Origin: Neoconidiobolus thromboides FSU 785
Lineage: Eukaryota > Entomophthoromycota > Entomophthoromycetes > Entomophthorales > Neoconidiobolaceae
Reading direction: 5' to 3'
Length of the DNA: 64,000 bases
NCBI GenBank assembly: GCA_025603075.1
Contig: MU626269.1
Location: 145,838-209,837 of the forward strand
In this document: one piece after another, positions 11,753-22,880 of the stretch
Layout of the letters: every line of letters begins with the position of its first letter
Numbering within the stretch: position 1 is the stretch's first letter
Notes under the pieces: model-generated
Told to the model about the DNA's origin: nothing
The model's database searches: none
What the model saw: the letters and a program-made list of their open reading frames with translations, nothing else
Made by a program: the position numbers and the translations under genes

Positions 11753-12680
11753 ATGTATTCTACCATCCCAATCTTCAATGCTATTCACAAAAAGAAATCA
11801 CCTTTTATTACTAAACTAGCTGAGTAAGTAGTTTGCTAAAAGATGCTAACTAAATACTAATATATTATCTAGAATCCTAAGTAAACCCGAATACTCGGAT
11901 ATTATAAGTTGGGATGTATCTGGCGATAATATACTTATCCATCACATTGTAAGATTTGAGCTGGAGGTACTCCCAATTTACTTTGATAGCTCACGTATGG
12001 ATTCTTTTTCAAGGCAGCTTAACGTAAGTCAATCATTATACAGTTTGAGTAACTTGTTAAATAAATTTATATAGTTATATGGCTTTAAAAGAGTTTCAGA
12101 TGGCAGAAAACAACGATCAGGGCCACTTGATAGAGGATGTATGTTTAATTGTCCATTTTTTAAGAGGGATAGACCGGATCTTTGTCACCTTATATCGAGA
12201 AAAAAAAAAGGTCAAACCAAAACAAAGTTCACCGAAACGATAACAAAGAAAAAGATGGAGCCTAATTCTAAATCTTCACCAAAATTAAAGCCAAAACCAA
12301 TAATAATACCCAATAATGATCAATTTAATCAAAGTTTTTCATTTTCTACTACTGCAACTCAATTTTATCATGATCCTTTACAAGTTTGCTATACTACTTC
12401 TCAATTGAGTAAACCATTTTATCCTTACTCTACTTTTCTAACTCCAGTCACTTATACCAATGATTTTTATAGCGCTGCTTATGAAAATTGTTTTATTGGC
12501 GATGGAGCAATGACTACATACCCATTTATGATAGACTCACACTCAAGTATGAACCAAATAGACAGTGCATGCTCATCTAATTTATCATCACCAGGATTAT
12601 GTGCTTATTTTGATACTACATCACAACCTCAGTATTATCAAGAAGCTTTTGCTACTAGTCTTGGCCAACCTAATGTTTAA
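11753..12680 (+). CDS. HSF-type DNA-binding domain protein
   Basis: Three exons: 11753-11823, 11873-12023 and 12075-12680, giving 275 residues. Residues about 17-117 form a heat-shock-factor winged-helix domain: FITKLAEILSKPEYSDIISW, VSGDNILIHHIVRFELEVLP, recognition-helix region SSRMDSFSRQLNLYGFKRV, then PFFKRDRPDLCHLISRKKK. The two introns interrupt this domain, and the signature spans exons 2 and 3 exactly in frame. A basic stretch (KKKGQTKTK) follows and could serve as a nuclear signal. The C-terminal half is Ser/Thr/Tyr/Gln-rich and low in charge. I see no heptad-repeat trimerisation region and no receiver domain, so it is not a full HSF1 or Skn7. Compared with typical HSFs the wing carries an insertion (RKQRSGPLDRGCMFN). 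Confidence 0.88.
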
Positions 12681-13383
12681 AATTTGATTACCGTTTTTTA
12701 ACAAAAGTATTATTATTTAATTTTTTTCAACTCTAATTTATCTCCAAAAGTTTAAGTGGATATGTTCTTTCTTAGCTATTTTCTCTTATAAAATAAATAT
12801 TTATATATAATATAGACTGGATTTAGTGCTCAGGGTATTAGGACTTTTCACTTTTGTTGGCTATAGAGTTAGCTTAATGCTAGAACTTTTTAAGTATATT
12901 TGAAATAATTGAATTATTTAATCTATTAAATATTGGAAATAGAAATTCAAACGATTAAAATACGAATCGAAAAATTCGAGTGATTATTACAAGCTTTCAT
13001 ATTTAGTCTATAAACTAAATGGAAATGAATTGTCTGGTTACTTAGCCCCTTTTTATTCTTGAAGTTCTTTAATACAATTACTATCTTACACTAATCTCCT
13101 AATTTACGAATATTTCACGTACATTGGTTTAAACTGCTTGAACTCAAAAGCGGTAATAAATATATATATAATTTCTTTTTCATCTATTTAATTTATTTTC
13201 AAACAAATAATTGCATATTTCCATATTGAAAAATGAGCAATAAATAAATAAATTTGTCAATCTATTGTGATACCCAAACCCAAGAGAAAAAGGACATTAT
13301 TCTTATTTGTAACATTGGCAATAGCTAAGAATAACTTAATTTATTAAATTTCATTAATAGAACTAACAAGTCATAACTCCGAA

Positions 13384-13488
13384 TATATGGGGGTGTATTT
13401 TTGTGTTTAAGAATTTTACTAATAATTTTTCCACTCAAATAGCGCTTAAAAAATAGAAAAAGTGAAGCCAAAAAAAACATCCACATAT
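13384..13488 (+). mobile_element. MITE copy 3
   Basis: Ends ATATATGGGGGTG...CATCCACATAT, with an intact core CACTCAAATAGCGCTTAAAA. About 105 bp; each terminus has point changes. Confidence 0.85.
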
Positions 13489-14039
13489 TTTAGATTTAAT
13501 TCATCTTTTATGACCATGGATAGTAATAATAGTTTGAAATAGTAGAGCTATAAAAAATACAATAATGTGTAAGTAGAAATAGTATCAAATAATATCATTG
13601 AATTTATAAAACTAAAGAAATGAATCGACATTTTAATACTTTAAATTAAATTTCAAACTTTTTATCTATTTATTAACTATTAACTATAGACTTGATAAAT
13701 TGTTTATACCATTTCAACTAGTGATTTCATTTCAGTATCTTTAAACTATAAACTACATGGCATATGGATAATAAAACAATAATAAACAAATTTGGCGCAC
13801 AGATACAACACATTACTTTGAACTATGTAAACAATGGTAACTAAAGAAAATAATGAAAAAATAGCGGCTACTTAAGCTCTAAAACTTAAAGAGAAAGTAT
13901 CGAGGAATTAATATAATAGTTTATGCTCTTAATTATTCACAACACCAGACTATACTGTAGTTAATGAAACAATAGATTTACCAGAGCGGTTAGTACTAAA
14001 AATAGTAGTTATTTATTTCATAATGTTAAGGTAAATTGC

Positions 14040-14145
14040 ATATGGGAGTGTTTTTTTTGACTTCATTATTTTTTCCATTTTTAAGCGCTATTTAAGCGGA
14101 AAGTTTGTTAGTAAAACTTCAAACAAAAAAATACAGCCCCATATT
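14040..14145 (-). mobile_element. MITE copy 4
   Basis: Reverse-oriented copy, ATATGGGAGTG...ACAGCCCCATAT, with core TTAAGCGCTATTTAAGCGG. Confidence 0.85.
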
Positions 14146-15673
14146 GTTCCTAACTAAATTAAGATTGAACTTGGATTAGATTTATTATAGAAAATAATCT
14201 ATTTGCTTTTAAAATTGTATCATCTTATAGAATACATTGTATACCAAAATATGGAAAACAGATAACGCTTTAAACACACTTTAAAACTATCTTTCAAAAC
14301 CAAAGGTAGCAATAACAATTTAAATAATAAAGATACATGAATAAAATGAATTTAAAGGTTCTAAAAAATAATGAAATAAAAGAGGGATAGTAATTATTAA
14401 TCTATAAACTTAAAAAAGTAGGCTAAAGGTTTATTATTATAAAATAACTCACGATTCAAAGCTTTTTGTCTGCTAACTTTCTTTATTAGCTATAAGCTTA
14501 ATAAATTGGTTATATCATTTCAGTATAATCAAGCTAGGAGCTAACGTCATGTGGATAATAAAACGGGGACCAAAAACCAAACTTAACAAATAGATGCATC
14601 TAATAAGCTTCAAAGCATATAGCATAATGGTATTTAAAGAAGATAATGAAGAAAGCAGCGGCTATTTAAGTTCTAGACTTTGAAGAGAAAGTTTTGAAAA
14701 ACTAACTAGTTAAGTAATATCCTAAAAAACTTTAACATTGGCTATATTAGGGGTGCTAAAGCATTTAATTTAATAAAGCGCCATCATTATAAGTAGTAAT
14801 ATTTTATTAAATTCAATAGTATAGATTTATTATAAAAAATAACTTATTATTTTTGTGAGGTTATATAAATTTATAGGACTTATTATATATCAGATGTTAG
14901 AGAGCGGATAATACTTACAAGAGACCCATAAAAAAGATGGGAAACAATTTATCAATAGGATACTACAGTCATAAAATTATAAAATATTCATGTATGATGA
15001 TATTTTTACCGAGAAATTCCAAGAACCCGAGTGAAAATACATCCTTTCAAAACTTAAAGTTCAGTATTAAAAACTATAATCAACATTGTAATTTAACTAT
15101 AACATTATCATTTTGATGAATAATGTTTATTATTTTAATTGATAAAATTCCAATACTTTCCACATTCGTAATAACAAATAAAGAAGTATTATCAATTGAT
15201 TTTTATTTATGATTATTATTTAAGCTTTATTTGATGCCATGTCGTGAATTAATTAAATCAATTCCCTAAAAATTTATGAATGATATTGAAACTTGCCCTC
15301 TTCGGACCTTAAGCTATGATTTGAATAACCCAGCTATATATGATATTTAGCAGACAAAGGCAGGATTCAGACTTAGATAAGTAGATCATTATATCATCTA
15401 ATGATATTGCCTAATATAGCATATTTGGTTTTTGTTGCCTAATATTATATAAAATTTATTAAAATAAAATAGTTAATAGCTGAAATATATAATAGTATTT
15501 TTTTAACTTTACAACATCGATTTTATGTTGACTTAAATTTTGGATTAATTTAAAAGTATTGAACTTATTTATTAATGAATAAATAAAATAAAATCGAAAC
15601 TTTAATATTATATCTAAATTCTTAATAATAATATATATTAAATTATTTAGGTAAGATACTAAGTGAAACAAAT

Positions 15674-15747
15674 GTTTCCGTGGTGTAGTTGGTTATCACA
15701 TCTGTCTAACACACAGAAGGTCTCCAGTTCGAATCTGGACGGAAACA
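15674..15747 (+). tRNA. tRNA-Val (anticodon AAC)
   Basis: Complete cloverleaf without an intron. Acceptor GTTTCCG pairs perfectly with CGGAAAC (15740-15746), with discriminator A. D arm TGGTGTAGTTGGTTATCACA, anticodon stem TCTGT/ACAGA around loop CTAACAC, and T arm CCAG-TTCGAAT-CTGG. A-box and B-box promoter elements are internal. Reads valine codon GTT (and GTC after modification of A34 to inosine). Confidence 0.96.
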
Positions 15748-16046
15748 AATGATTTTTTTTCTTTGGTTGAATAATTAATATTGACTTGGTGTATTTTTAA
15801 CAGTTATTAATACTAAAATTTTTAATCCCAATTTGAATTTGTGAGCTTGCATGAGTATACAAATAAGTTGCCCACTTACTAGCAGTTAGAGTAAAAATAC
15901 TGATGATTGGGCAAATAATTCACATACCCATACCAGCTTAAATCAGAATCATTCAGCATTAAAATAATATGTATAGTTATAGAATTACATTTAGTTAATC
16001 TTTATTTTATTTATAGAACTTATTTTATTTAACAGAACTAATTATT

Positions 16047-16153
16047 ATATGGGGATGTATTTTTGTATTTAAGAATTTTACTAATAATTTTTCCATTCAA
16101 ATAGTGCTCAAAAAATGGAAAAATAATGAAATCAAAAAAAAACAGCCTCATAT
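16047..16153 (+). mobile_element. MITE copy 5
   Basis: ATATGGGGATGTATTTTTG...CAGCCTCATAT. The core is changed to CAAATAGTGCTCAAAA. Located about 200 bp upstream of the duplicated U6 block. Confidence 0.85.
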
Positions 16154-16359
16154 CTTAAATCTTAAATCATTCGTTGGTAAATAGTTTAATAATCTATATA
16201 TTTAAACAATCTATATATTTAAACATAACCCTTGTAATAAATATTGACTTTATAACTAAGCTTTAAATGTTATCCCTGTTTATGTTATTATCGTGATGTA
16301 CTTCTGGCTGTTCAATGAATTAACTAAAAGTCTATTACAGTATTTATTTACCAGATCAA

Positions 16360-16584
16360 AAGATAATAAACTGGATAACATTAATAGTATTGATACAATA
16401 AATATCCCAAGGTTTATAACCAATCAAATGTTTAAATTCTGAGATCCACCAATTGTTCTTGTTTTTCAACTATATCTACATTTATCTAAAACCCACAAGG
16501 TTCAAATTTACTAAAAACTTTCCTCCCTAAAAAAAAGTAAAAACATAGTATTTGTCCCTAGGGGCAACCTTAGGGACACTTGAC

Positions 16585-16615
<31 letters not shown>

Positions 16616-16695
16616 GGCCCCTGCACAAGGATGACACGTAAATCTTGAGTGGACACCCTCTTCGGAGGACTTTTTTTTACATTGAGTTTTAGGGA
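16360..16695 (+). repeat. U6-containing duplication, copy A
   Basis: A segment of about 335 bp including U6 and roughly 190 bp upstream. It is closely matched, in inverse orientation, at 26834-27165. Upstream shared blocks include CATTAATAGTATTGATACAA and CCAATTGTTCTTGTTTTTCA. Identity is near-perfect across U6 and its immediate upstream region and weakens outward on both sides. Confidence 0.85.
16554..16674 (+). ncRNA. U6: U6 spliceosomal snRNA, copy 1
   Basis: Catalytic snRNA of the spliceosome, transcribed by RNA polymerase III. In order: a 5' hairpin GTCCCTA.../TAGGGAC, the ACAGAGA box (in GATACAGAGAAGATT), the AGC triad, the internal stem-loop (GGCCCCTGCACAAGGATGACA), a telestem pairing CACTTGA with TTGAGTG, then an extra hairpin CCTC-TTCG-GAGG, and a terminator of eight T starting at 16671. 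Body is 117 nt to 16670. The order of elements is that of major-spliceosome U6, not U6atac; the 3' hairpin after the telestem is unusual. No canonical TATA box stands out at -25 to -30, although upstream sequence is shared with copy 2. Confidence 0.95.
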
Positions 16696-16930
16696 TGATA
16701 AAAGTAAATGTGAGGAAAAAGTAATAGAATGTGAAGTGATAACAAGAGTTCAAATTCATTTTCAAAAAAAGGTAGCTAAAATAAGCATCTATTTTTTTAT
16801 GAAGTTTTTTTGTTATCAAAAACGTATTAGAAATAGGGCTAGTAATTATTTTTTTTAATGAGATAATATTTTGATAGTAATAAATTAAAAACAAACGCTT
16901 TAAAGCAAACTTTTTATTTCCAACTTATCT

Positions 16931-18025
16931 TCATTCTGTAACCCTCCTATTAGCCACTTGGGAAGGAAATGTAATATCCACGACTCTAAAAGGATCTGGT
17001 GCATTCCATTCACAATACGAAATACTGCCTTTTTTCTTTTTGGAATCTAAATCATTATAACATGGTTTTTCTACTCCAATTCTAGCTTCATAGACTTTAC
17101 GATGACTACGAATAGTACAAATAATTACAGTAACTATAATAGCTATAGTTATAATAAGACTTAATATTATACTTAGTATTAAAATCAATTGATCATTTTT
17201 AGATGAGGGTGGAGAGGGCGTAATGGTTGGTATTGATATCGTAGTTATTTGCTTTTCATTAGTTATTAAATTTAAATTAGTTTTAATATTTAAATTTAAT
17301 GTAGTTAAATTTTCATGTTTATTGAAATAACATAGACTTTCTTTAGGTTGATAATTGGACAATGTTAAGTTTAACGTGGTAGCTTCAAAAGTGTTAATAT
17401 TCCATAATGTAAAATTGGAGTTATTGATATATGTTAATAAATTATCCGAATCTAATATTAATAATTGCTGGTCAATGTTATTATTTATAATCAATTTGCT
17501 ATTTCCTTGTTTTATTATGGAATACCCTAAATGACTATCTAAACTCACCCCATCTATTACATTGATTTGTAAACTCTTTAAATCTAATTGTATTAAACTA
17601 GAGTTTGATTTTAACATACCATATATTGACATTTGCTCTTTATCATTAAATTTAGTATCTAATACCCAGTCGATCTCATTATCCAAAGTTTTAATATTAA
17701 TATCATCTCCTTGTAATCTCAATATTAAATTATTACTTAATAATAATTTATTTTGATCATTAACTACTTTAACTTTCCATAAAGAATCTTCAATAGATAA
17801 TTGAGATAAAGAATATGTATTTAATTTATTTATTATATCTGAGTCCATTTCAATTTTGTATTCATTAATCACTTGTTCTCTTTTATCATAGGAATATAAA
17901 TAATTATCACCTTCTACTGGATTATTACAACCTAATATTATCTCTTTATTACGATCATTATGATTGATTGATAATTGTAATGTTGGTAATATATACATAA
18001 ATAATGCTAATAATCTAAATAACAT
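16931..18025 (-). CDS. Single-pass membrane protein with kelch-like ectodomain
   Basis: Intronless, 364 residues. Signal peptide MLFRLLALFMYILPTLQLS, then an ectodomain of about 250 residues with many Asn-X-Ser/Thr sites and short beta-strand-like repeats. A Ser/Pro/Thr stalk follows (TITPSPPSSK), then one TM segment (about residues 280-304, LILILSIILSLIITIAII) and a roughly 55-residue basic cytoplasmic tail. Overall architecture matches the larger gene at 21259. The kelch assignment is weak because the GG signatures are degraded. The cytoplasmic tail ends in RRVTE. Role unknown; surface recognition or adhesion is a guess. Strongly AT-biased codons. Confidence 0.8.
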   Translation of the reverse strand: MLFRLLALFMYILPTLQLSINHNDRNKEIILGCNNPVEGDNYLYSYDKREQVINEYKIEMDSDIINKLNTYSLSQLSIEDSLWKVKVVNDQNKLLLSNNLILRLQGDDINIKTLDNEIDWVLDTKFNDKEQMSIYGMLKSNSSLIQLDLKSLQINVIDGVSLDSHLGYSIIKQGNSKLIINNNIDQQLLILDSDNLLTYINNSNFTLWNINTFEATTLNLTLSNYQPKESLCYFNKHENLTTLNLNIKTNLNLITNEKQITTISIPTITPSPPSSKNDQLILILSIILSLIITIAIIVTVIICTIRSHRKVYEARIGVEKPCYNDLDSKKKKGSISYCEWNAPDPFRVVDITFPSQVANRRVTE

Positions 18026-21000
18026 CTTAAATAATAATTTACAATAAGAATAATAAAGTCTAAAAATTGAATAAATTTTGTTTCTATTGTACTTGAATCT
18101 ATTTTTTTATATAAATATTTTAACTACCCTTCATTCTGTAAAGGGGTAGTTACTAGTGGGGAAAGAAGAAATTTAATTTCATCCTGGAGTTAAAAATGGG
18201 GTAAAATGAATTTTAAATTTTTCTTTATTCTTTATCTATGTTAATAGAGTATTAAGGAATAATAAGATTTAATGAATATATAATTGTTTTAATTTATTTA
18301 ATTTTTAATAATGTTTTAATTTATTTTAATAGTTTATTTATTATTATTTATTTAATTTGATTTGATTTTATGTTTTAATGACTTTTTACTTTTAGTTTCC
18401 AACATTAAAATAATTTTCATTCAAATATCTAAATTTAGTTTGAAAATACCTAAAAACAAAAAGGAGTGAGAATAACTTTTCTTAAAAAATTTCATCCAAC
18501 CCACCTTAAATCCGTATCATTAAAATAAGTAGCTACAACTGTTGCAATTGGTTTGTGATAAAATTAACTGCTCATTTAGAAAACATTGACACTAAAATTT
18601 GATTATAACATAACGAATAGCTTTAATAAGTTAGATGCATAAATAGTTTAATTGCAAAAATTATTACTAGAAATATCTTAAAAGAGTTGTAATAATGTAT
18701 CCTTATTCAAACTCTCCTAATTAAAAAAAAGTATGAGGTATCCCTGTTTTTTTATTTAGTTTTAAGATATTATTTGATACTATTAATCATAGAATGAGTA
18801 TGTTTTAACCCCTTCTATAGTTTTATTATTGTTGGGTTTATTAGAGTTTTTGATTTTATTCAAAGGAATTATTTTATTTTTTTGTATTTTATAAATACAT
18901 GTCGAGGATAGCAATTATTTAATAAGGATTCGAATTTAATATAATACTTTGGAAGACAAGTTAGAACTAAACTACAGATTAGACAACAAGTGAGTTTCAA
19001 CAATTCAGAGAGTTGATATTAAATAACTTAATAAGTTATTAGTAATTACTTCATCTTCTTTTTAGAAGAACAATTTATAGTCTGTGAAAAATCGAAGTCA
19101 AAACCCTGTCAGTTATGGGTAGATAACGACTTGAAGCATTTAAGCACATAACGGAATTAATCTATTTTTTCAACAATATTTTTAGCTATTTCATTAAATA
19201 TATTGTCAAGTTTATATTTAGTTTAAGAAATAAAACGAGATTTTAGCTTCAATAATTGTTGTAAACTTTTATACTTTTACTATATTCAATTGAATTAAAA
19301 TAATAAATCTTCATTTTAAAGTTTTTATTTTTATTTGAATCGAACATTTTTCAGTTATGTTTATTATATTAAAAAACAAATAAACTATACAATTACTAGC
19401 TTTTTTTACTGAGCTTATAGAATCGGATTTGGAATAAAAAGATCAATATTAACAATATTAAGAATCATATTATTTTTGTTAAACTTCTTAAACTTCTCCC
19501 TTTCATTACTCAACTTTCCCAGAAGTATTAAAAAGGAATACTGGTTGATTGATTTATAACTCTTTTAATTTAAAATCAAACTTTTTCTATATTTTAGTTT
19601 TTTCACTAAAATATTTCTTTGTTTAGATTGAAATTACCAGATCACTTAACTTTAAAATTTACAAAACACTTACCTTTGTATAAAATTTCTAATACTGTTT
19701 TGTTTTTGTTTCAATTTTATAAAATTACATTTTGCTATTTATTTTACCTTTACTTCCTATTCTGCTAAAGTTGAAAATTCGATTAATTTTGAAATGTTAT
19801 AGAAAATAAAAATTCAATGGGATGTTAAATGTAAGATACTAGACATATTCACTTACGTGATACATATTAGATATCATGAAAATATTAGAATGATTTTGTT
19901 TTAATAAATATAAAAGTTAAAGTATAAGAATAAAGATAAATAACTTAATTCATTAATTATTTATTAATACAGCATAGAATATGGAGTTTGAATATTTAGC
20001 AATCTAAAAAAGAAAAAATAAGTAACCATAATCAAAAATGTTTTGATCATTAAATTTAAAAGATCAGACATCCAAGGAAGGTAATTGAAGTCCGTCATTA
20101 GGATACTTTTTATACGATAAAAGATAACTCAACTAAAGTTTCAGGAACACTCTTATTTCTAAGAAGCTCAACTTGCCCTCTAGGAATTTTTCTTAAATCA
20201 AAAAGTAATAATTTTCCTTACGGTGGAAACTGCGAAGTTTGAAACGAATCAATCATCATTTCGATATTGGAGTTACAAGTAAAAAAGATACTTACCATTT
20301 AGTTTAAATTAACGACACCCAAGTAGTTTTGTTACATATTTACAAGTAATTTATTAGTCATTAGACAATATTATCTATAAAAAAGTATGTTAATAAATGA
20401 ACTTAAAACAATTAAGATGTATTTTATAATAATTAATCAGTAGGTCAACTGGCTAAAGTTACATCCCTCTCAGCAAAGAGGGAGCTTGGTTATCAACATG
20501 ATCGATATGATAAATATTGAAGACAAATGGTTTTTTCATCACTTTGATAAAATTGAATTGAAATTGAGAAAATTACTTACTTTTAATCAACTATGGGGGA
20601 TAACGAAGACATTGGATTAACCCTTACAGAACACAATAAGGTGCTTTTGTAAAATGTTAAAACTGTAAAGTTAAATTGAAAAATTAGACTTCTTTTATAC
20701 TTTTTAGTAGGATTAAGTTCATTTGAATTACCCCTGTAAGCCAAATAGAAAGCTTTTAATTGGTGGAAAAAATTTTGCTCACTAAAAGATTTGGATTATT
20801 AAAGTTAAAAATTGAAATTTAATTGGTTGATGATTGGCTTTAAGAGAATCGATAAAAATGTCAATGGGATTTTATTTAAGAATAAATAATAGATTGAAAA
20901 AATTCAAAATGAATTGAAGCTTTAAGAAATTTATCAAATCCAAATTTTTAAGAATTTGAATATTAAAACGTAATGAATTCCACTTTTTATCAATTCTAAT

Positions 21001-21258
21001 TTAAAAATTTAATGACTCTATCAAAAAGAACATCCAAAAAATCAAATTCACCAAATTTAGTAATTTCAAGTTCTTATATACTTTAAATAAATGATAATAA
21101 TAGGATCTATTAATTAATTGAATTAATTAATGATAAATACCATAAAATAGTTTAATACAAATAAATAGGAGAATTAATCACTTATTTAACAATAACTTTT
21201 AATTTCTATTTTTTCAAATACTTCCACATCACTCCTCACATCGTCAACTTAACATAAT
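18026..21258. other. Long intergenic region
   Basis: 3.2 kb with no supportable gene, MITE or tRNA. One short hairpin (CCCTCT...AGAGGG at 20465-20482) is the only structure noticed. The two flanking genes are divergent, so this is their shared upstream region. Confidence 0.55.
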
Positions 21259-22665
21259 ATGAGCTATAAATTAAGTTTATTATTTCTCTTTCTTAGTCAC
21301 TTTTCATCAATAGTAAGTCAATTAGGCGATGAATTTAGTTTTGGCAGTTGTAATTTAGTTAAAGATCAAATTTATTATTTTGGTGGAAAACAGCAAAGTA
21401 TAAAAGAGAATTCAACAGAAGATAACAATACAATCATTAAATTAATGTTAAAAAATCATATGAATATTAATCAACCTAAAAGTATTCGAATTGAACAAAA
21501 GAAACAGGAACTCAAACTAGGTAGTAAAATAAAAAGTCAATCAATTGAAGATAAAATATATTTATTTGGTGGAGAAAATGTAAAATTTGAAGAATGTTTC
21601 AAAGTATATGATATCAAGAAGGATAAATTAGAAACAATTCAACCCTTTGATAAGAGGGAATTATTTTCAGATATTCAATTAAAAAAAGATACATGTATTA
21701 CTTCATTTATAATGGAAGCTAATAAAGAGAATATTATATTAATTGGCGGTAAATATAAGGATAATAAAAATAAAGAATATTTAATAAATAAAATAATTAA
21801 TTATAATATTAAGTCAAAGAAATGGAGTTTATTTAAAACTAATTTTACAACAACAGAAGCAACATCAGTTTTATATCAAGATCAAATCTATTTATTAGGT
21901 AATAAAGGATTAGATAATAAATTAATGTTTGGCTTAGATAAATTAGTTAGCTATAATTTAAAAAATAATAAAATTAATATAGAACAAATTGAAGTTAATA
22001 TAAAAGAAACGGATTTTACACCAGTTAATTCTATTTTAATTAAAGATCAATGTATATTATTTGATAATAATAAATATTCTTCATCAATAGTTATATATGA
22101 TTTTAAAAAGAAGAATTATATAATAAAACAAATATTAGGTTATAATTATAATAATAGTTGTTTAATTCAATATAAACAATATATTATTAATTTATTTGGT
22201 AATTTAAATAGAAATAATCCATTGAATTTACAATTCATAAATACTAATCAATATCAGTTTAGTAATCAATTAATATTAGAAGAGAATTCAATTTCAATAA
22301 AAGATAATAATACATTAATTAAGCGTAATTTTACAACTGAAGATATTAAAATAACTCGATATGATATAGCAGATTCCTCATTAGAACCTGGTTTAATTAT
22401 GACGATTTCCTTTGTTTCTATTTTTGCAAGTTTATTAGTTGCTTTTATTATAACAGTATTATTATCAAATCCAGTAGATAAATCTAATTTTAGTTATAAT
22501 CAATCTTTAAATTTTAGTAAACATAATTTATCAAATAATAATATTAATATAATTAAGAATGAAGAAAATAGTCAAGATATGAATGATTATTTAAATTGGT
22601 TAAATCAACCTAATAATAATAATAATACATTAAATATTCCTTTAGATACTTTAAATAAAAAATAA
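21259..22665 (+). CDS. Kelch/galactose-oxidase-like single-pass membrane protein
   Basis: Intronless, 468 residues. Signal peptide MSYKLSLLFLFLSHFSSIVS is followed by a beta-propeller-like ectodomain with kelch-type strands: IYYFGGK near 37, IYLFGGE near 100, IILIGGK near 160 and IYLLGN near 213. A single TM helix (about 379-401, IMTISFVSIFASLLVAFIIT) precedes an Asn-rich cytoplasmic tail. Such proteins in fungi are usually cell-surface proteins; the ligand is unknown. Lys, Asn and Ile are extremely abundant, and codons are almost all A/T-ending. It may be related to the gene at 16931-18025. It is followed after 215 bp by D-2-hydroxyglutarate dehydrogenase. Confidence 0.85.
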   Translation: MSYKLSLLFLFLSHFSSIVSQLGDEFSFGSCNLVKDQIYYFGGKQQSIKENSTEDNNTIIKLMLKNHMNINQPKSIRIEQKKQELKLGSKIKSQSIEDKIYLFGGENVKFEECFKVYDIKKDKLETIQPFDKRELFSDIQLKKDTCITSFIMEANKENIILIGGKYKDNKNKEYLINKIINYNIKSKKWSLFKTNFTTTEATSVLYQDQIYLLGNKGLDNKLMFGLDKLVSYNLKNNKINIEQIEVNIKETDFTPVNSILIKDQCILFDNNKYSSSIVIYDFKKKNYIIKQILGYNYNNSCLIQYKQYIINLFGNLNRNNPLNLQFINTNQYQFSNQLILEENSISIKDNNTLIKRNFTTEDIKITRYDIADSSLEPGLIMTISFVSIFASLLVAFIITVLLSNPVDKSNFSYNQSLNFSKHNLSNNNINIIKNEENSQDMNDYLNWLNQPNNNNNTLNIPLDTLNKK

Positions 22666-22880
22666 GTTAATTAAATAAAATATTATTATTTTATATTTAT
22701 ATATATTATATATATTATATTTATTCTTTTTTTATTTATTTTTATCTTTATTTTTAATAGTTTTATTTAGTAAATAATACGAATTTAATGATTAATTTTA
22801 ATTCACTAAAAAATGACTACATCATTTAATAAACCCAAAGGTTGATTCTTTTTTTCATTCCTTCTTAAAAAGAAAAGAAA

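Larger units (their letters stand above)
12681..15673. other. Intergenic with two MITE copies
   Basis: No gene seen. It carries MITE copies at 13384 and 14040 in opposite orientation. The remainder is AT-rich sequence with no recognised structure. Confidence 0.55.

Noticed and set aside
16511-16894. Overlapping frames across U6 copy 1
   Set aside because: They span the U6 RNA and its terminator; the RNA gene explains the sequence.
20443-20510. tRNA-like stretch with hairpin CCCTCT...AGAGGG
   Set aside because: An anticodon-arm-like hairpin is present, but no acceptor stem or T arm with the usual TTCRA motif could be drawn. Too weak for a tRNA or pseudo-tRNA call.
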